Below are positions 30,063-40,499 of a stretch of 64,000 nucleotides of DNA, in pieces; within the stretch, counting starts at the first letter, position 1, and each line of letters begins with the position of its first letter. Source of the DNA: Atriophallophorus winterbourni (lineage: Eukaryota; Platyhelminthes; Trematoda; Plagiorchiida; Microphallidae). A program made the position numbers and the translations under genes. The DNA is taken from assembly GCA_013407085.1 (NCBI GenBank), contig JACCGJ010023351.1, positions 1 to 64,000 on the forward strand. The letters are read 5' to 3'. Below the pieces are notes generated by a model that was not told the origin of the DNA, did not search any database, and saw only the letters and a program-made list of their open reading frames with translations.

Positions 30063-30100
30063 AGTTCAGTATTATATAGCCAGTGTACGTCAAAGCATAC

Positions 30101-30497
30101 CTAGCATGCGGCTAGCTCGGTTGTACGCGGCTTCGGTTGGCATGCTGTTATTCGTACTTCCACTAATCCATAAGCTGTGGTTCTTTTCTTCTGTTGTAAA
30201 TTCCAGTTGTTGGGATCCAAGGTTTTAGGAGAATGGGACAAAATGACAGCTGCTCTGCCAATCCGATTATCAACCTCCGTGTCTAGCGAGAGGTTATCCG
30301 CAATGGTTGAACCAAGATATGTGAAATGATGCACTGGTTCAAGCTGACAGTTTCCAACAGTGATGATTGTTGGCGATACAGTCCCTTGACCAAGGACTTT
30401 GGTCTTGCTCATGCTGATTGTTAGACCAAAGTCTTTGCATGCCGACGAAAAACAGTCCATTAGCGACTGTAGGTTCTCTTGGGAGTGAGCAAGCACC
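30101..30497 (-). pseudogene. RTE-like RT C-terminal fragment, minus strand
   Basis: Reads VLAHSQENLQSLMDCFSSAC, FGLTISMSKTKVLGQ and VHHFTYLGSTIADNLSLDTE, the RTE region after the catalytic box (FGLTIS..KT, F.YLGS). It is fused in the open frame to the NLR-B residues MSLLKRIFGRFSKQT at 30498-30580, which belong to the neighbouring element. It ends before 30101. Confidence 0.8.
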
Positions 30498-30752
30498 ATC
30501 GTGGGTCTGATGTACGTATTTATAATGCAGGGAATTGTCTGTTTTGAGAACCTACCGAAAATTCTCTTTAGGAGTGACAATTTCTGTGATGTTTCAGTGG
30601 CTCGACATCCCTAGGGTGTTGCTAATTAACACACCCAAGTCCTTTTGTTCCATGGTCCACGAGAGGCTGTGTTTCAATAAAACACTGGAACTCCACATAT
30701 TTTCCAAAGTTTAACGTGTGACACTTTTGGAAATTGAAAAATAGGCGATTTT

Positions 30753-31645
30753 TTAGGGACCAAACCTGGAGGTTGTCAGATACTTCTGGAGAAGTTCGCA
30801 GTCTTCCGATTTACTTATCTTCGACCACACCTTTATATCGTCCGCGAACAGTACGATCTTACATTTGATGAGAGCCGGTATGTCATTGGCATAAAGCGCG
30901 AAGTGGATTGGTCCGATGACGGCTCCCTGAGGCACTCCACTTGTCACGGCTACTGACTTCGATAGAGCACCGTCCACAGAGACTTGAACAAGCCGATCAG
31001 TCAGGTAATTTTCTAACCAGGCTAATAGTCTGCCAGTAATACTACAACGTTCCAGCTTCTGCAAGAGAATACTGTGGTTTACACGGTCAAATGATTTCGA
31101 CATATCGAGGTAACATACGTGGATGGTATCCATAACATATACTGCTCGAGTCTAGTCGTCAAGGGTAAGGAGAAGGTTAGTAAGGCAAGAGTATCCCCTT
31201 TTAAAACCGTGTTGCGCTCCCGAAAATAGCTTATTTTTCTCAAGGTATTTGCTCAGTTTGTTTCCCACGATCCTTTCGAGCACCTTGGATACGGCGGACA
31301 ACAAGGTAACAGGCCTGTAATTTGAGGGCTATGAACGCGCCCCGCCTTTGAAAATCGGGGAGATTATACCAGATTTCTATTCCGTCGGTATGACACTTTG
31401 CGACAGCGATTCGCAGAATAACTGAGTCAAAGGTCCGCATAGAATTTGTGCACAATGCTTGAGTATATTGGGGGTAATCTTGTCATAACCAGGGGATTTT
31501 CTGGGATTCAACGATAGTAGAGTTCCCAGCACCGCGTCTTTGGTAAAGGTTATTGTGTCCAATGGTAGAGAATGCGTTATTTCTGGATCCAGTTGTATAT
31601 CTACGCTTTCCTTTGGACAAAATACTGTAGCATAAAAATTTACCA
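30753..31645 (-). pseudogene. NLR-B reverse transcriptase (copy 2), intact FADD
   Basis: Minus frames 31688-31377, 31455-31240 and 31133-30753 together give TFTKDAVLGTLLSLNPRKSP, VLERIV, HGFKRGYSCLTNLL, CYLDMSKSFDRVNHS, SGVPQGAVIGP and the catalytic box VLFADDIKVW near 30830-30850. The metal-binding Asp pair is intact, unlike copy 1 (FADN). Frameshifts separate the three pieces and a TAG lies at 31153-31155. The first residues of the 31688 frame belong to the PLE junction. Confidence 0.8.
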
Positions 31646-31749
31646 GAAGAAACCCAAGAAAATATTCGCCATAGAATAATACCCGCACTCATCGCGAACA
31701 AAGAGCACCAAGTCCTGACGCGCAACGAGATTACTGCAATGAACAATTT

Positions 31750-32762
31750 ACAAACAGATAGAAATATTGTCATATTACCGGCAGAGAAAGACGAATGACG
31801 GCGATCATGGACAAAGACGATTATATACGCAAAGCTGAACAACTTCTGCAAGACACCACCACGTATCGTGAGATCAACGAAGAACAAACCAAACAGTTGG
31901 AAACAAGATAAATGCTACGCTGAAGAAACTCAAGTTTATGGGACAACTCTGTGCTGTCGAACATTTTAGAATGAAACCAGAAGGTTCAAGCCTATCACGC
32001 TTATATGGACTACCGAAAATTCACAAGGAAATCGTTCCACTTTGACCAATAGTGTCGCTGCCGGGAGCACCTAGCTACAAACACTGCAAAGAGCTGCGAA
32101 AAAGATTATTCTACCCTATTCAAGGATCAAATTATTCGATAGATTCCGCAACTAAATTCCTACAGAAGATAAAGGACGTCAATATAGAAGATGGAGAAAT
32201 CGTGGTTTCTTTTGATGTGACAGCGCTGTTTACATTGATCGACACTACCTTAGCTCTGCAAACCATATCACAACTACTGGACGAACGCGGAACAGAGCAC
32301 AATGGAAACCGACTGACCAAGGACAGTATACTGCAGTTATTGGGGTTGTGTTTGCAGGCGAATTTCAAATTCAACAATCGTTTGTATAAACAAATGAAAG
32401 GAACCCCAATGGGATCGCCAATCTCTGGGTTGCTAGTGGAAGCCGTAATGCAAAGACTTGAACGTATCGCATTACCGCTGATCCAACCCAAACTCTCAAT
32501 CCGATACGTCGATGATAAGTTCGTGATTCTAAAGAAAGAAAACTTGGAAAATGCGCACCGTCTACTGAATTGCGTCTTCGATAGAATTCAATTTACGAAG
32601 GAGACAGATTGTGACAACTGCCTACCATTCCTGGATGTAAACGTGCGAAGAACGGAAACAGGGAACCCCGAAACAAGCGTATACAGGAAAGGAACACACA
32701 CGGATCAAATTTTGAACTATAAAAGCAAGCACCCGGCAACCCACAAACGAAGCTGTGATTGA
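31750..32762 (+). pseudogene. PLE reverse transcriptase (nested copy)
   Basis: From about 31800 frames read MDKDDYIRKAEQLLQDTTTY, then LSRLYGLPKIHKEIVPL (with a TGA at 32044-32046). The frame 32052-32762 gives VVSFDVTALFTLIDTTLAL (first catalytic Asp), QMKGTPMGSPISGLLVEA, and IRYVDDKFVI (YVDD box near 32509-32520), then FTKETDCDNCLPFLDVNVRR. These are the canonical Penelope RT landmarks including the palm; the catalytic residues are all present. The frame ends at 32760-32762 by a frameshift and the linker continues in the next frame. Confidence 0.85.
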
Positions 32763-33419
32763 ACACTGTTCAACCGCGCAAAAACACACTGCAGTACCAA
32801 CGAACTAAAGAAAGAAGAGGAGAAGTATTTATTCAAACTCTTCCGGAAGAATGCATACCCAAAGGAGTTCATCATTCGCAACATGGACTCGACAACCCAA
32901 ACGTATGTGAACAACGCGAACACGGCAAGGTTATCACTACCCTATATACAACATATCTCGGAGATTACCACAAGAATACTACGCCCACTTGGAATCAGTG
33001 TAGCACACAAGCCAGCTTCAACACTGAGAAGCAAACTAGTCAAGATCAAGGACACGCTGGCTAAGGAAGAAAGAAACAATGTCGTATACAGAATCCCGTA
33101 TTCCGATTGTGAGAAATAGTATATCGAACAGACTGGAAGAAGGCTGGAAACAAGGATACATGAACACAAACTGGCCACACGACGACACGAACACAAATCA
33201 GTATTACCGGCACACATGGATCGAGAAGGTCACGAATTCAAGTGGGATACCACGGAAATCATCGCCAAAGGAAGAACTCGTCATGCTCGAGAGTTGCTCG
33301 AAGCGTGGTATTCGACACCACAATCAATCAATGAACACATTCAAGTTGATGCGATCTATGGACCAATGAGAACACGCCAACGAAGACATGCAAGAATTAT
33401 AGCCAATCACAGTAGATGA
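32759..33419 (+). pseudogene. PLE linker and GIY-YIG endonuclease (nested copy)
   Basis: Frame 32883-33119 carries RLSLPYIQHISEITTRILRP, STLRSKLVKIKDTLAKEERN, then VVYRIPYSDCEK and a TAG (33117-33119). The same frame goes on as YIEQTGRRLETRIHEHK, so the GIY-YIG core is split by a stop, and the Gly of YIGQ is Glu. A frameshift near 33210 leads to the frame 33216-33419: WDTTEIIAKGRTRHARELLE, then SINEHIQVDAIYGPM. The typical Cys pair has a Tyr in the first position (YSDC). Inactive. Confidence 0.8.
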
Positions 33420-33483
33420 GGTCGAGGCGCTGCAGATAAATTCGAATGATGCCCACCGCCCAGTTGCTTCGAAAGAAGTTTCG

Positions 33484-33514
33484 CTGATGATGTCATCTAG
33501 TTTGATGACGAAAC
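33484..33514 (+). ncRNA. Hammerhead-ribozyme-like core at the PLE 3' end, plus strand
   Basis: CTGATGA (33484-33490), a perfect stem II GTCATC-TAGTTT-GATGAC (33492-33509) and GAAAC (33510-33514), about 65 bases after the PLE stop at 33419. The same stem II and loop occur at 28641-28671 in a different PLE copy on the other strand. ACGT follows the core, which could pair with itself in a dimer, as proposed for hammerheads with weak stem III. Activity not shown. Confidence 0.65.
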
Positions 33515-33555
33515 GTCCGCAATCAACCATACCAGCTCGGAGAACAACTATGAAC

Positions 33556-34131
33556 TACAACATCCGCGGTGTCAGCTGCAATTGCCGTCATTTCAGAAGG
33601 CGTCCGTAAGGCCGCAACTCCTGGTTTCACTGAACACTGCTTGTTCACAATCTGGTAAAGAAGCTTGGGATTCCGTTTCATTTTAGACATTATGACAGCT
33701 TGATACTGTATTTTGTCTTCAGCATTAAGTTTAATGACCTGGTTTCTTAGTTTTCGAAGGGTCTCCCATGTGGCATCGGTGGTTAACCGGCGATGGTTTC
33801 TCCAAGCCATATTTCGCAGTTTAATCCATTTCCGAGTGTGACAGCGGATTTTAAATTCGAATGCATTTCCACACTGTTTTGGTACGAATGCTGAGTTTGA
33901 GTTGATTTCCCGGTTTGGCTTGGTTAAAATGCTAGACCACTGCTCTTTTACTCCGATGGCTTCAATTTGCCAATCGGTAATAAAACTTAGGGCCGTTGAT
34001 AATTTATATAGGCACACCTTTCTGATGATTTTTGTTGTATCGTTTGTTCGCTCTGCTCGACACAGGTAGTCAAAATTCAAGACCAAATGGTCGCTCAAAC
34101 CTAGCGGACAATCGTTTATAATGTTTACCAC
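33556..34131 (-). pseudogene. NLR-B linker between endonuclease and RT (copy 2)
   Basis: The minus frame (from 34131) reads SDHLVLNFDYLCRAERTNDT (endonuclease end), then IKLRNMAWRNHRRLTTDATW, LRNQVIKLNAEDKIQYQ and NPKLLYQIVNKQCSVKPG. It parallels 10150-10690 of copy 1 at high similarity. It is cut by the nested PLE at the residues ADTADVVV. Confidence 0.8.
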
Positions 34132-34136
34132 CGAGC

Positions 34137-34640
34137 TACAAAGCTAGTTGATGGGATGCAGCACGTCCCATATTCAGAGCGAATGGCCATACTAGGTTTG
34201 CCTGATTTTACACAGAGGCGAATGAGGAGCGACGCTATTCTAGCTTACAAAATACTGCGAATCGAAAACCACCCGCTCCGAGATCTAGTAAAAATAATTT
34301 CCTCTCGGAATAAACGTAGTCACTCACGTTGCCTCACAATACCGCACTCAAGTCTTGACTGTCGGCGCCATTTCTTCTCTGTGCGTATCTGCTTTTTATG
34401 GAATGCACTACCGCAAGACGTTATGAATGCAACAACATTTGATGTTTTTAAAGCGGAACTAGATGCATATATCAAACAACACCCCATAATCGGCCATGTG
34501 TATTGAATCAACATGAACCCAGACAAACATGCAACAATGTGTTTTTGATTACATTTTATTTTTTGTAATAGTTGTCATCCAATGGTAGGTGTAAAGCAAT
34601 TGCTTTTTTCACCATAAAATTTGATTCTTGATTCTTCTTC
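34137..34640 (+). mobile_element. CR1-like 3' fragment nested in NLR-B, plus strand
   Basis: The open frame 34156-34506 encodes the C-terminal domain: QHVPYSERMAILGLPDFTQRR, LAYKILRIENHPLRDLV, RICFLWNALPQDVMNATTFD. A short 3' UTR and a GATTCTTGATTCTT tail end it at about 34636. It splits the endonuclease from the linker of the minus-strand element between the residues ILTTEE and VNIINDCPL. This is a 5'-truncated insertion of about 500 bp. Confidence 0.8.
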
Positions 34641-35239
34641 AGTTGTCAAGATCAGATCGATCATTGACGGCATATCACTCCCTCTGAATCTTGTATTGCT
34701 TTCAATGTGATTATGCAAGGAATTTCATCAAACAGCTGCTTGAAGATGGCAGCAGTGGAAGCCTGAGACATTTTGTTAGACTTCAGCAAGCTAGGCAGAT
34801 TAAAGTCTCCCATGATCAAGATTCTGGTATGATATCTCGAGGCAATCAAGCGTAGCTTGTCGAGTAGATTCGTATTATACACTTCCGGGGCTGCTGCTGG
34901 ACAATAAATTACGCCGATTATGCAATCTTCGCCTGTAGCCTTTGTCAACAAGCACCATAGTGGGTCCTGAAGCACCTAGTCAGAATCCGTGACTGTTCTG
35001 CATTTGAGTCTCTGATCATAATAGAGTGCCACACCTCCACGTGACGCACGGTCTAGGCGGAGCAGTAACATGCCAGCAATCTCTACCTCACAATCATGGA
35101 TTTCCGGGTTAAGCCAAGTTTCGGTATTGGCAATTAGCTGAGATCGTTTAGTCTCATACCGAGCGACAAGATCGGCAAATTTGTTAATCAAGCATTGGAC
35201 ATTCGTACAGAGGCATTCAATAACAGTTTTGTTAAGCAA
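34641..35239 (-). pseudogene. NLR-B endonuclease (copy 2)
   Basis: Minus frames 35239-34976 and 34975-34661 are joined across a TAG stop. They read TNVQCLINKFADLVARYETK, ANTETWLNPEIHDCE (catalytic Glu), ASRGGVALYYDQRLK, IGVIYCPAAAPEVYN and LIMGDFNLPSLLK. The APE-type motifs are preserved. The end of the domain (LDLILTTEE) lies in a shifted frame up to the nested CR1 fragment. 5' to it, 35240-35500 carries no clear domain. Confidence 0.8.
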
Positions 35240-35988
35240 AGATGGATGGTGTCGTGTGATGACATAATCTGAGACAACCGTAATTGTCGCGCCGAGTCCG
35301 GAAGAGTCAGCACTTTTCTGTTTATTTGGAAAAGTTAAGTAGCATATCGGTCTTTCCAGATTGAGAGGCGCAAATTAAATTATCTATTTGACCAAAATAG
35401 ATTTCTTTATCTGGCTTCAGTCCAAATTCGGGAGTCATATGGGGTGGCTTTGCGTTCGATTGCTGATTGTGTGTTACAATTTAAGATGCATTTCTTGGTT
35501 AAGTTGATAGGGCTTCATCAATCCGGACAGTATTTGAAGCAGAGTGGACTGCATTTATATCAGTATTTCTGTAATCGTTAAGGTTTACATCTTTTGGGAT
35601 TTTGTGTTTCCAGCATTTGCAGTTGGAACGTACAGTATCAACCATAGTACTCATCAGGAAGTTTATTTTTAGTCGACGCCACCCATTACCTTTAATTTGT
35701 TGAGGAAGTCAGTCTGAAAGTATCAACGGCTTTTTCAAAGAAAATAATATCAGCCAGAAAACTTAATTGGTTGTAGTCAGGCTCAGCTCGCCCGTTAGCC
35801 TCAGGATTGCCTGCCAGCTCTGGGACTCCGAGGATGATGAGATTGCGATATGATGTCTTTCTTTTATCGTATGTATTGTTCCTCCTTTCGGACCATGGAA
35901 TATCAGCATGAATACGAATATTCAGTGAATTTTTAGACCAAAGTAGGTAAGAATTTAGTACTACGTTTTCCAGGTCACGCTCATTTTC

Positions 35989-36441
35989 TCAGTTAACCCT
36001 CAACAGTCTGGGTTTATCCCGATGACGTGAATCACGCCGTCTAGTTAAACGAGTCAATACTAACGGCACTACAGTTCCAAGTTTCATAAGTTCACACAGT
36101 TCCTTCCATTTTTCTACATCGTGCCTTTGACGGTCTTTGAAGAGAGTGCATTCGGGCTCGGGAACGTCAGTACCAATGACACTCAAAGAGAGTGCCTTAC
36201 GATTGGTTGAGATGTTATTTCGTTTCTCCAAAGCATTATCTGATTTGGGGTCAGTTGATTGTTTAACGGCTCGCTTTTTATTCGCGGATTGTGTTGAATT
36301 TGTTTCAGACCTTTCCAAGGCACGCGGGTCATGGGAACGGCTCAGTTGTTCTGAATTTATAGGTCGAATGTCTGTATGTTCATCAACGCATTTTTCGCCT
36401 TCCATCCTCCTTAGAAACGCAGATGAACACGATCTCCACAC
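35989..36441 (-). pseudogene. NLR-B ORF1, C-terminal half
   Basis: The minus frame contains a Ser/Lys-rich linker, then DVEKWKELCELMKLGTVVP and TRLTRRRDSRHRDKPRLLRV. The TRLTR...RLLRV block recurs in CR1 ORF1 proteins of flatworms by eye. After the stop near 35989 decayed sequence carries on (IFVFMLIFHGPKGGTIH, SSSESQSWQAIL), matching the usual later part of ORF1. ORF1 proteins of this clade bind nucleic acid. Confidence 0.6.
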
Positions 36442-36589
36442 TCAAGCCTAGGCTTCAGTTAGCCAATTAATAAGTCATTTAACAAACCTTCAATTCTCTG
36501 TATTCAGTCCTCTAAATTCAACATTCCCATATTAGTTTCAGTCTGTGAGCTCGCAGTCGTCTTTGTACAGTTTCTAGGTTCAATTCGTC

Positions 36590-37284
36590 ATTTCGTCCTT
36601 ATTGATAATTGCAATAGCATCAGCAGTCAGGGTAACGTCACACTTCATATGAACTTTATCTTGACAAATAAAACAAGTAGTGTGTCGGGCTTTGTGACCT
36701 ACCGCCTTTCGACAAGTTTAGCACACGTGATCGCCATCGCTCGTAATGCCATGACACCGGGGTGAAAAGATTTATCGATCGATCTGTGTGGTAAATAGGT
36801 ATGCGCGCGTCGGCTCGTATGAAGCGAAGTCGGGTCCGAAGCGGATTTAAGGTTGTTGGAAGTGGGTGAGTGAATAATCTCGCCACAGAAAAAGTGCGTA
36901 ACGAAATTCATCGTAGCTCCTTGAGATTGGCTCCGATTTTCCGGTTCAATGTGTCAAGCGAAGTGGGAAAACGAGCTCTTTCGAGTGGTGGGAAAGTCAA
37001 TCCAATATTCAGTGTTGCACACAAACTTGACTGAGTAGGTCTAGTTTGGTTCAAAATGTAGAAAACTGATTTTTCCGAAATTGCTTGTTCTGCCTCCGGA
37101 AATGGTATGAACACAATGCTTGTGTTAAGCGGAACCCAAAAAGGGTAAAATTCATCCAGATAGGACGAGATGGGAGTGAAGTAGATCCAAAAACGCAGGA
37201 GCACAGAATTAATCGACCGTACAGCACTGATCTGTTCAAACAACAATCTTCGAGGAGTGCTTTACTCAGCAGGAAATGGCCCAA
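36590..37284 (-). pseudogene. NLR-B ORF1, N-terminal half with PHD-like zinc finger, decayed
   Basis: On the minus strand the third frame near 36780-36600 reads GDHVC, then TCRKAVGHKARHTTCFICQD, KVHMKCDV: a PHD/ZnF-like pattern with Cys pairs and H-x2-C. One Cys in the expected first pair is a stop codon. Upstream to 37284 only shadow frames remain (FYILNQTRPTQSSL among them). CR1 ORF1 proteins often begin with such a finger, which supports that this is a nearly full-length copy. 37291-37424 shows no feature. Confidence 0.5.
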
Positions 37285-37429
37285 TGTATAAGTAACCTAG
37301 CAGCATCAGTTGAAGTACAGATACACGAAAGAATTCTAAAACTGAATAAAAATTAATAATAATGTGACGAAGATTATAATTTAATCATTGATTCACCTAC
37401 GCTAAGTAAGTAATGATAGGGCTTAATGG

Positions 37430-38450
37430 CTACCAGATACCGCGGCAGACTTCTTCTGATCGGAGATTTTAATCTGCCGAACTTTAAGGGAAATTCAGTT
37501 CATAGAGGAAAATTCCTTAAATGCTTTATATCAACGGTTGCTGGAAGAAATTCCACTCTACAACCATATTTTCAACCATACCAGATTTCGTGGTACTGAT
37601 ACGCCGTCCATCTTGGACCTAATACTGACAAATGAAGAGCACGTGATTGAAAGTCTCACTAATGAAGCTCCAATAGGACTCAGTGACCACTTAGTTATAA
37701 CGTTTGATTATATTTGCCAGGCAATCAGAACAAGTGACATCAACAAGGTGATTAGAAAAATTAACTTTTCACAACTTAAAACTGCTCTTAAGAACGCCAC
37801 AGACTCTGGTCTTAAGTCCGTCAAAGTGCACGATCAGTGGCAGTGGATGATAAACGAACTTAAATTCACCGTTGAAATGCACTCATCATGTTCCAAAGGT
37901 GCAAAATATGGATATACATTTAGGCTGACAAGCCGAACATGAAAATGGTTAACCTTGCGAAATACTGCATGGCGGGCTCATCGACAAGATACCACTGTTG
38001 ATAGTTGAGAGACATTCCGTTTGCTGAGAAATAAGGTAAACAAACTTGTTGTTGATGACAAACTGAATTATCAAAATCATTTACTCAACAAAATGGAATC
38101 AAACCCCAAAATTCTCTACCAGATCATAAATAACCGGTCAAGGGTGAAACCAGGAGTTGCCGCTCGAAAGACACGTGATGGTACAACAACTACAGCATCG
38201 CAATCTGCCGAAGTTCTAGCCCATATCTTCTCCACTGTCTTCAGCCCACGAAAAACCGTTACCTGTCCCTTATTTCCTGTAATATCACCAGAAAATGTTT
38301 TACAACAACAAACTATTACCTCGGAGAGTGTCCTCCGCACATTGCTACAACTCAACACGAGAATATCTCCCGGAGCTGACGAAATTACCCCGCTGATTCT
38401 TAAAAACTGTGCTTATAATTTGGTGTACGTCTATCACCTACTTGTTTAAC
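37430..38450 (+). pseudogene. NLR-B endonuclease end and linker (copy 3)
   Basis: Frame 37538-37942 reads RFRGTDTPSILDLILTNEEH and LSDHLVITFDYICQAIRTSD, the end of the endonuclease with its Asp-His pair. Frame 38021-38449 reads LRNKVNKLVVDDKLNYQNHL, NPKILYQIINNRSRVKPG and RISPGADEITPLILKN, leading to RT. A TGA and a frameshift near 37940-38020 separate them. Confidence 0.8.
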
Positions 38451-39164
38451 CTCTCTTTAACCCAAAGTTTCGTTCCCTGTGATTGGAGGAATGGCATCAT
38501 TACCCCCATCCACAAAGGAGGAAACCGTTCCGAAGTATCCAACTATCGGCCAGCAACACTACTACCAGTGACCTCTTAAGTGATGGAACGCCTCGTAGCA
38601 AACAGCGTCACAAAATATCTGGAAGACAATTGGTGGCTCGCAGTCGAACAACACGGCTTCATAAAAAGACACTCTTGCCTTTCAAACCTTCTGCTCGCCC
38701 TCGATGACTGGACACAAGCTGTAGACAAACGTCTCACCATACACGCTTGTTATCTTGATGTGTCAAAAGCATTCGATCGTGCCAACCACAGTCTGTTACT
38801 ACAAAAGATGGAGCTATGTGGAATCCAGGGTTCATTACTAGACTAGTTTGAGGATTATCTCCGCGACCGTGTCATTCGAGTAAGGGTTAATGGTGCTTTG
38901 TCACGACCTATTGCAGTAACGAGTGGGGTGCCGCAGGGATCAGTGCTGGGACCAATTCTTTTCCTGATGTATGTCAACGACATACCTAAACTTGTCCGCT
39001 GCAAAATCTTGTTAGTTGCGGATGACATCCAGCTGTGGACACAAGTACGCACAACTGAGGATTGCAGACAGCTTCAGCTGGACCTCGATGCCTTACAAGA
39101 CTGGTCAGTTAGAAATGAACTACTATTCAATGTCAGAAAATGCAAGGTATTGACTGTTGGATGA
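38450..39164 (+). pseudogene. NLR-B reverse transcriptase (copy 3)
   Basis: Pieces in three frames: IHKGGNRSEVSNYRPATLLP (38508-38570), then frame 38580-38846 with EQHGFIKRHSCLSNLLLALD and CYLDVSKAFDRANHSLLLQK, then frame 38898-39164 with [20 protein letters not shown] and the box LVADDIQLW near 39012-39035. ADD is intact with Val for Phe. Stops at 38844-38846 and 39162-39164. Confidence 0.85.
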
Positions 39165-39971
39165 CATTTCGAGTTCTCTTACACCCTTGGTTCCCATATT
39201 ATTGAATGCACTGATAAGGAGAAGGACTTGGGTGTGTGGGTGAGCAGCACTTTGAAACCGTCACATAGCGTCACAGCTGTCTATGAAAAGACGACACGAG
39301 TACTGCTTCTGCTAAAACGCGTGTTCGGGAGTTTCACGAAGCAAACCGTTCATCGAATAATTAATACGTACTTGAGGCCAACCGTGGAGTATGCGGTTCA
39401 GACTTGATCACCCTGGCTACCGAAGGACATATCATCGGACCACCAAGCCCGTACGTGGTTTGAAGCACAAACAATACGAAGATCGTATTACAAGTCTCAA
39501 TCTCTTCGACTATGGCTACCGCCGTCTTAGAGGTGATTTGAATCTTTTTTCAATATACTGCATACCCCCAACCATCCCCTAAATAAACTATTCACACGAC
39601 TACCACTCCGAACCACCCGGAGTCAAGACTATACAGTACTTATTCCCGACTCGAGACTAAACTGTCGAAGGTATTCTTATTCTGTAGGTGTATGCTTTAC
39701 CTGGAACGCCCTACCCTGTAATGTTGCACATTCACCCAACTTGGATATATTCAAATCGAATTTGGACAATTTCATGTCGACCAATCCAAACATTGAACCT
39801 ATATATTTTACACCATAAAAGCTTTGAACTATGAAAACAGTTTCTGTCCTATAGATTTTTACTTGATTCTTGAACTGCTCAATAAGCAAACAAATCCTGT
39901 TTTACTACCCATGTTATTCGTAATTCCCATATTATTCTGTGGTTTTTGTTAAGCTATATCCTTTTTAGACC

Positions 39972-40003
39972 ATTAAAATTGAATTGAATTGAATTGAATA
40001 AAC
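39972..40003 (+). repeat. (GAATT)n 3' tail of NLR-B copy 3
   Basis: ATTAAAATTGAATTGAATTGAATTGAAT marks the 3' end of the element. Confidence 0.85.
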
Positions 40004-40004
40004 A

Positions 40005-40134
40005 GTGGCGAATAAAATGCTGTATTGTAAAAATAAGAAAATTTCTATATTGTAGTGCTCACATCCCCCGCACTTACACACTACTACCGGTTTTGGCTGT
40101 ATGCCGTCATCAGTTAAAGACAAAAAGATCCGGT
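40005..40134 (-). other. Short PLE-like scrap with mutated hammerhead-like core
   Basis: On the minus strand CTGATGA (40113-40107) is followed by a 3-bp GGC/GCC stem and AAAAC (where GAAAC is expected), then CGGTAGTAGTG. The position between two CR1 ends and the core order suggest a PLE terminal scrap. One invariant G is replaced, so it would not be active. Confidence 0.4.
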
Positions 40135-40440
40135 TCAATTCAATTCAATTTTAACGGTTTAAAAAGCATATAGCATTACAAAATCCGCAGAATAATATGA
40201 GAACTACGAATAATATAACAAGCAAAAATGTGATTTGTTTGCTTACTGAGCAGTTCAAGAATCCGGTAATAATCCAAAGGGCAGACATTGTTTTCGATTG
40301 ATGGGATGACAAATGTAGATGCATGGTGTTAAAATGTATAGTTTTCTTCGATGCACGGGTTTAGGGTCAAAAATGCATTAAGTATTCTCTTGAAAATCTG
40401 CCGATTTGGTTAGTTTACAACATAACCTGGTTTTGCGTTT
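40135..40440 (-). mobile_element. NLR-B 3' end, minus strand (5' truncated)
   Basis: The inverted (TTCAA)n tail, then AAAAAGCATATAG and the NLR-B 3' UTR (compare 12200-12480), ending in the C-terminal codons for ADFQEN near 40390. About 300 bp. Confidence 0.75.
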
Positions 40441-40499
40441 CAGTTGATCTACACTCAAATCTCGGTACTATGCCACCTCGCTACTATTCTAAATCGACA

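Larger units (their letters stand above)
31646..33555 (+). mobile_element. Penelope-like element nested in NLR-B, plus strand, about 1.9 kb
   Basis: N-terminal region, RT, linker, GIY-YIG and a terminal hammerhead-like core, all on the plus strand, inside a minus-strand CR1. A short TACCAG sequence occurs at both borders (near 31644 and 33532) and may be a target-site duplication. Frameshifts at about 31900, 32760 and 33120, and a stop at 32044, make it inactive, but the order of domains is complete. Confidence 0.8.
30498..37290 (-). mobile_element. NLR-B copy 2: nearly full-length CR1-like element, minus strand, with two nested insertions
   Basis: On the minus strand, in order: 5' region and PHD-like zinc finger ORF1 (about 37290-35500), endonuclease (35239-34661), linker (34131-33560), RT (31645-30753), C-terminus to about 30498. 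The linker-to-RT gap is filled by a plus-strand PLE (31646-33555). The endonuclease-to-linker gap is filled by a plus-strand CR1 3' fragment (34137-34640). Removing both restores the colinear order seen in the copy at 9549-12480. The 3' UTR is missing: the element is cut at about 30497 by RTE sequence. Confidence 0.85.
37425..40003 (+). mobile_element. NLR-B copy 3: CR1-like element, plus strand, 5' truncated, intact 3' tail
   Basis: It starts within the endonuclease (RLLLIGDFNLPNFKGNS near 37446-37500) and ends in (GAATT)n at 39972-40003, the same tail as copy 1. RT and C-terminal domain lie between. Many frameshifts. 39165-39830 holds the C-terminal domain in changing frames (VGVCFTWNALPCNV near 39680). 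Confidence 0.85.

Noticed and set aside
30101..30580. A single 159-codon gene on the minus strand
   Set aside because: The first part is NLR-B C-terminus and the rest RTE RT; a chance in-frame junction.
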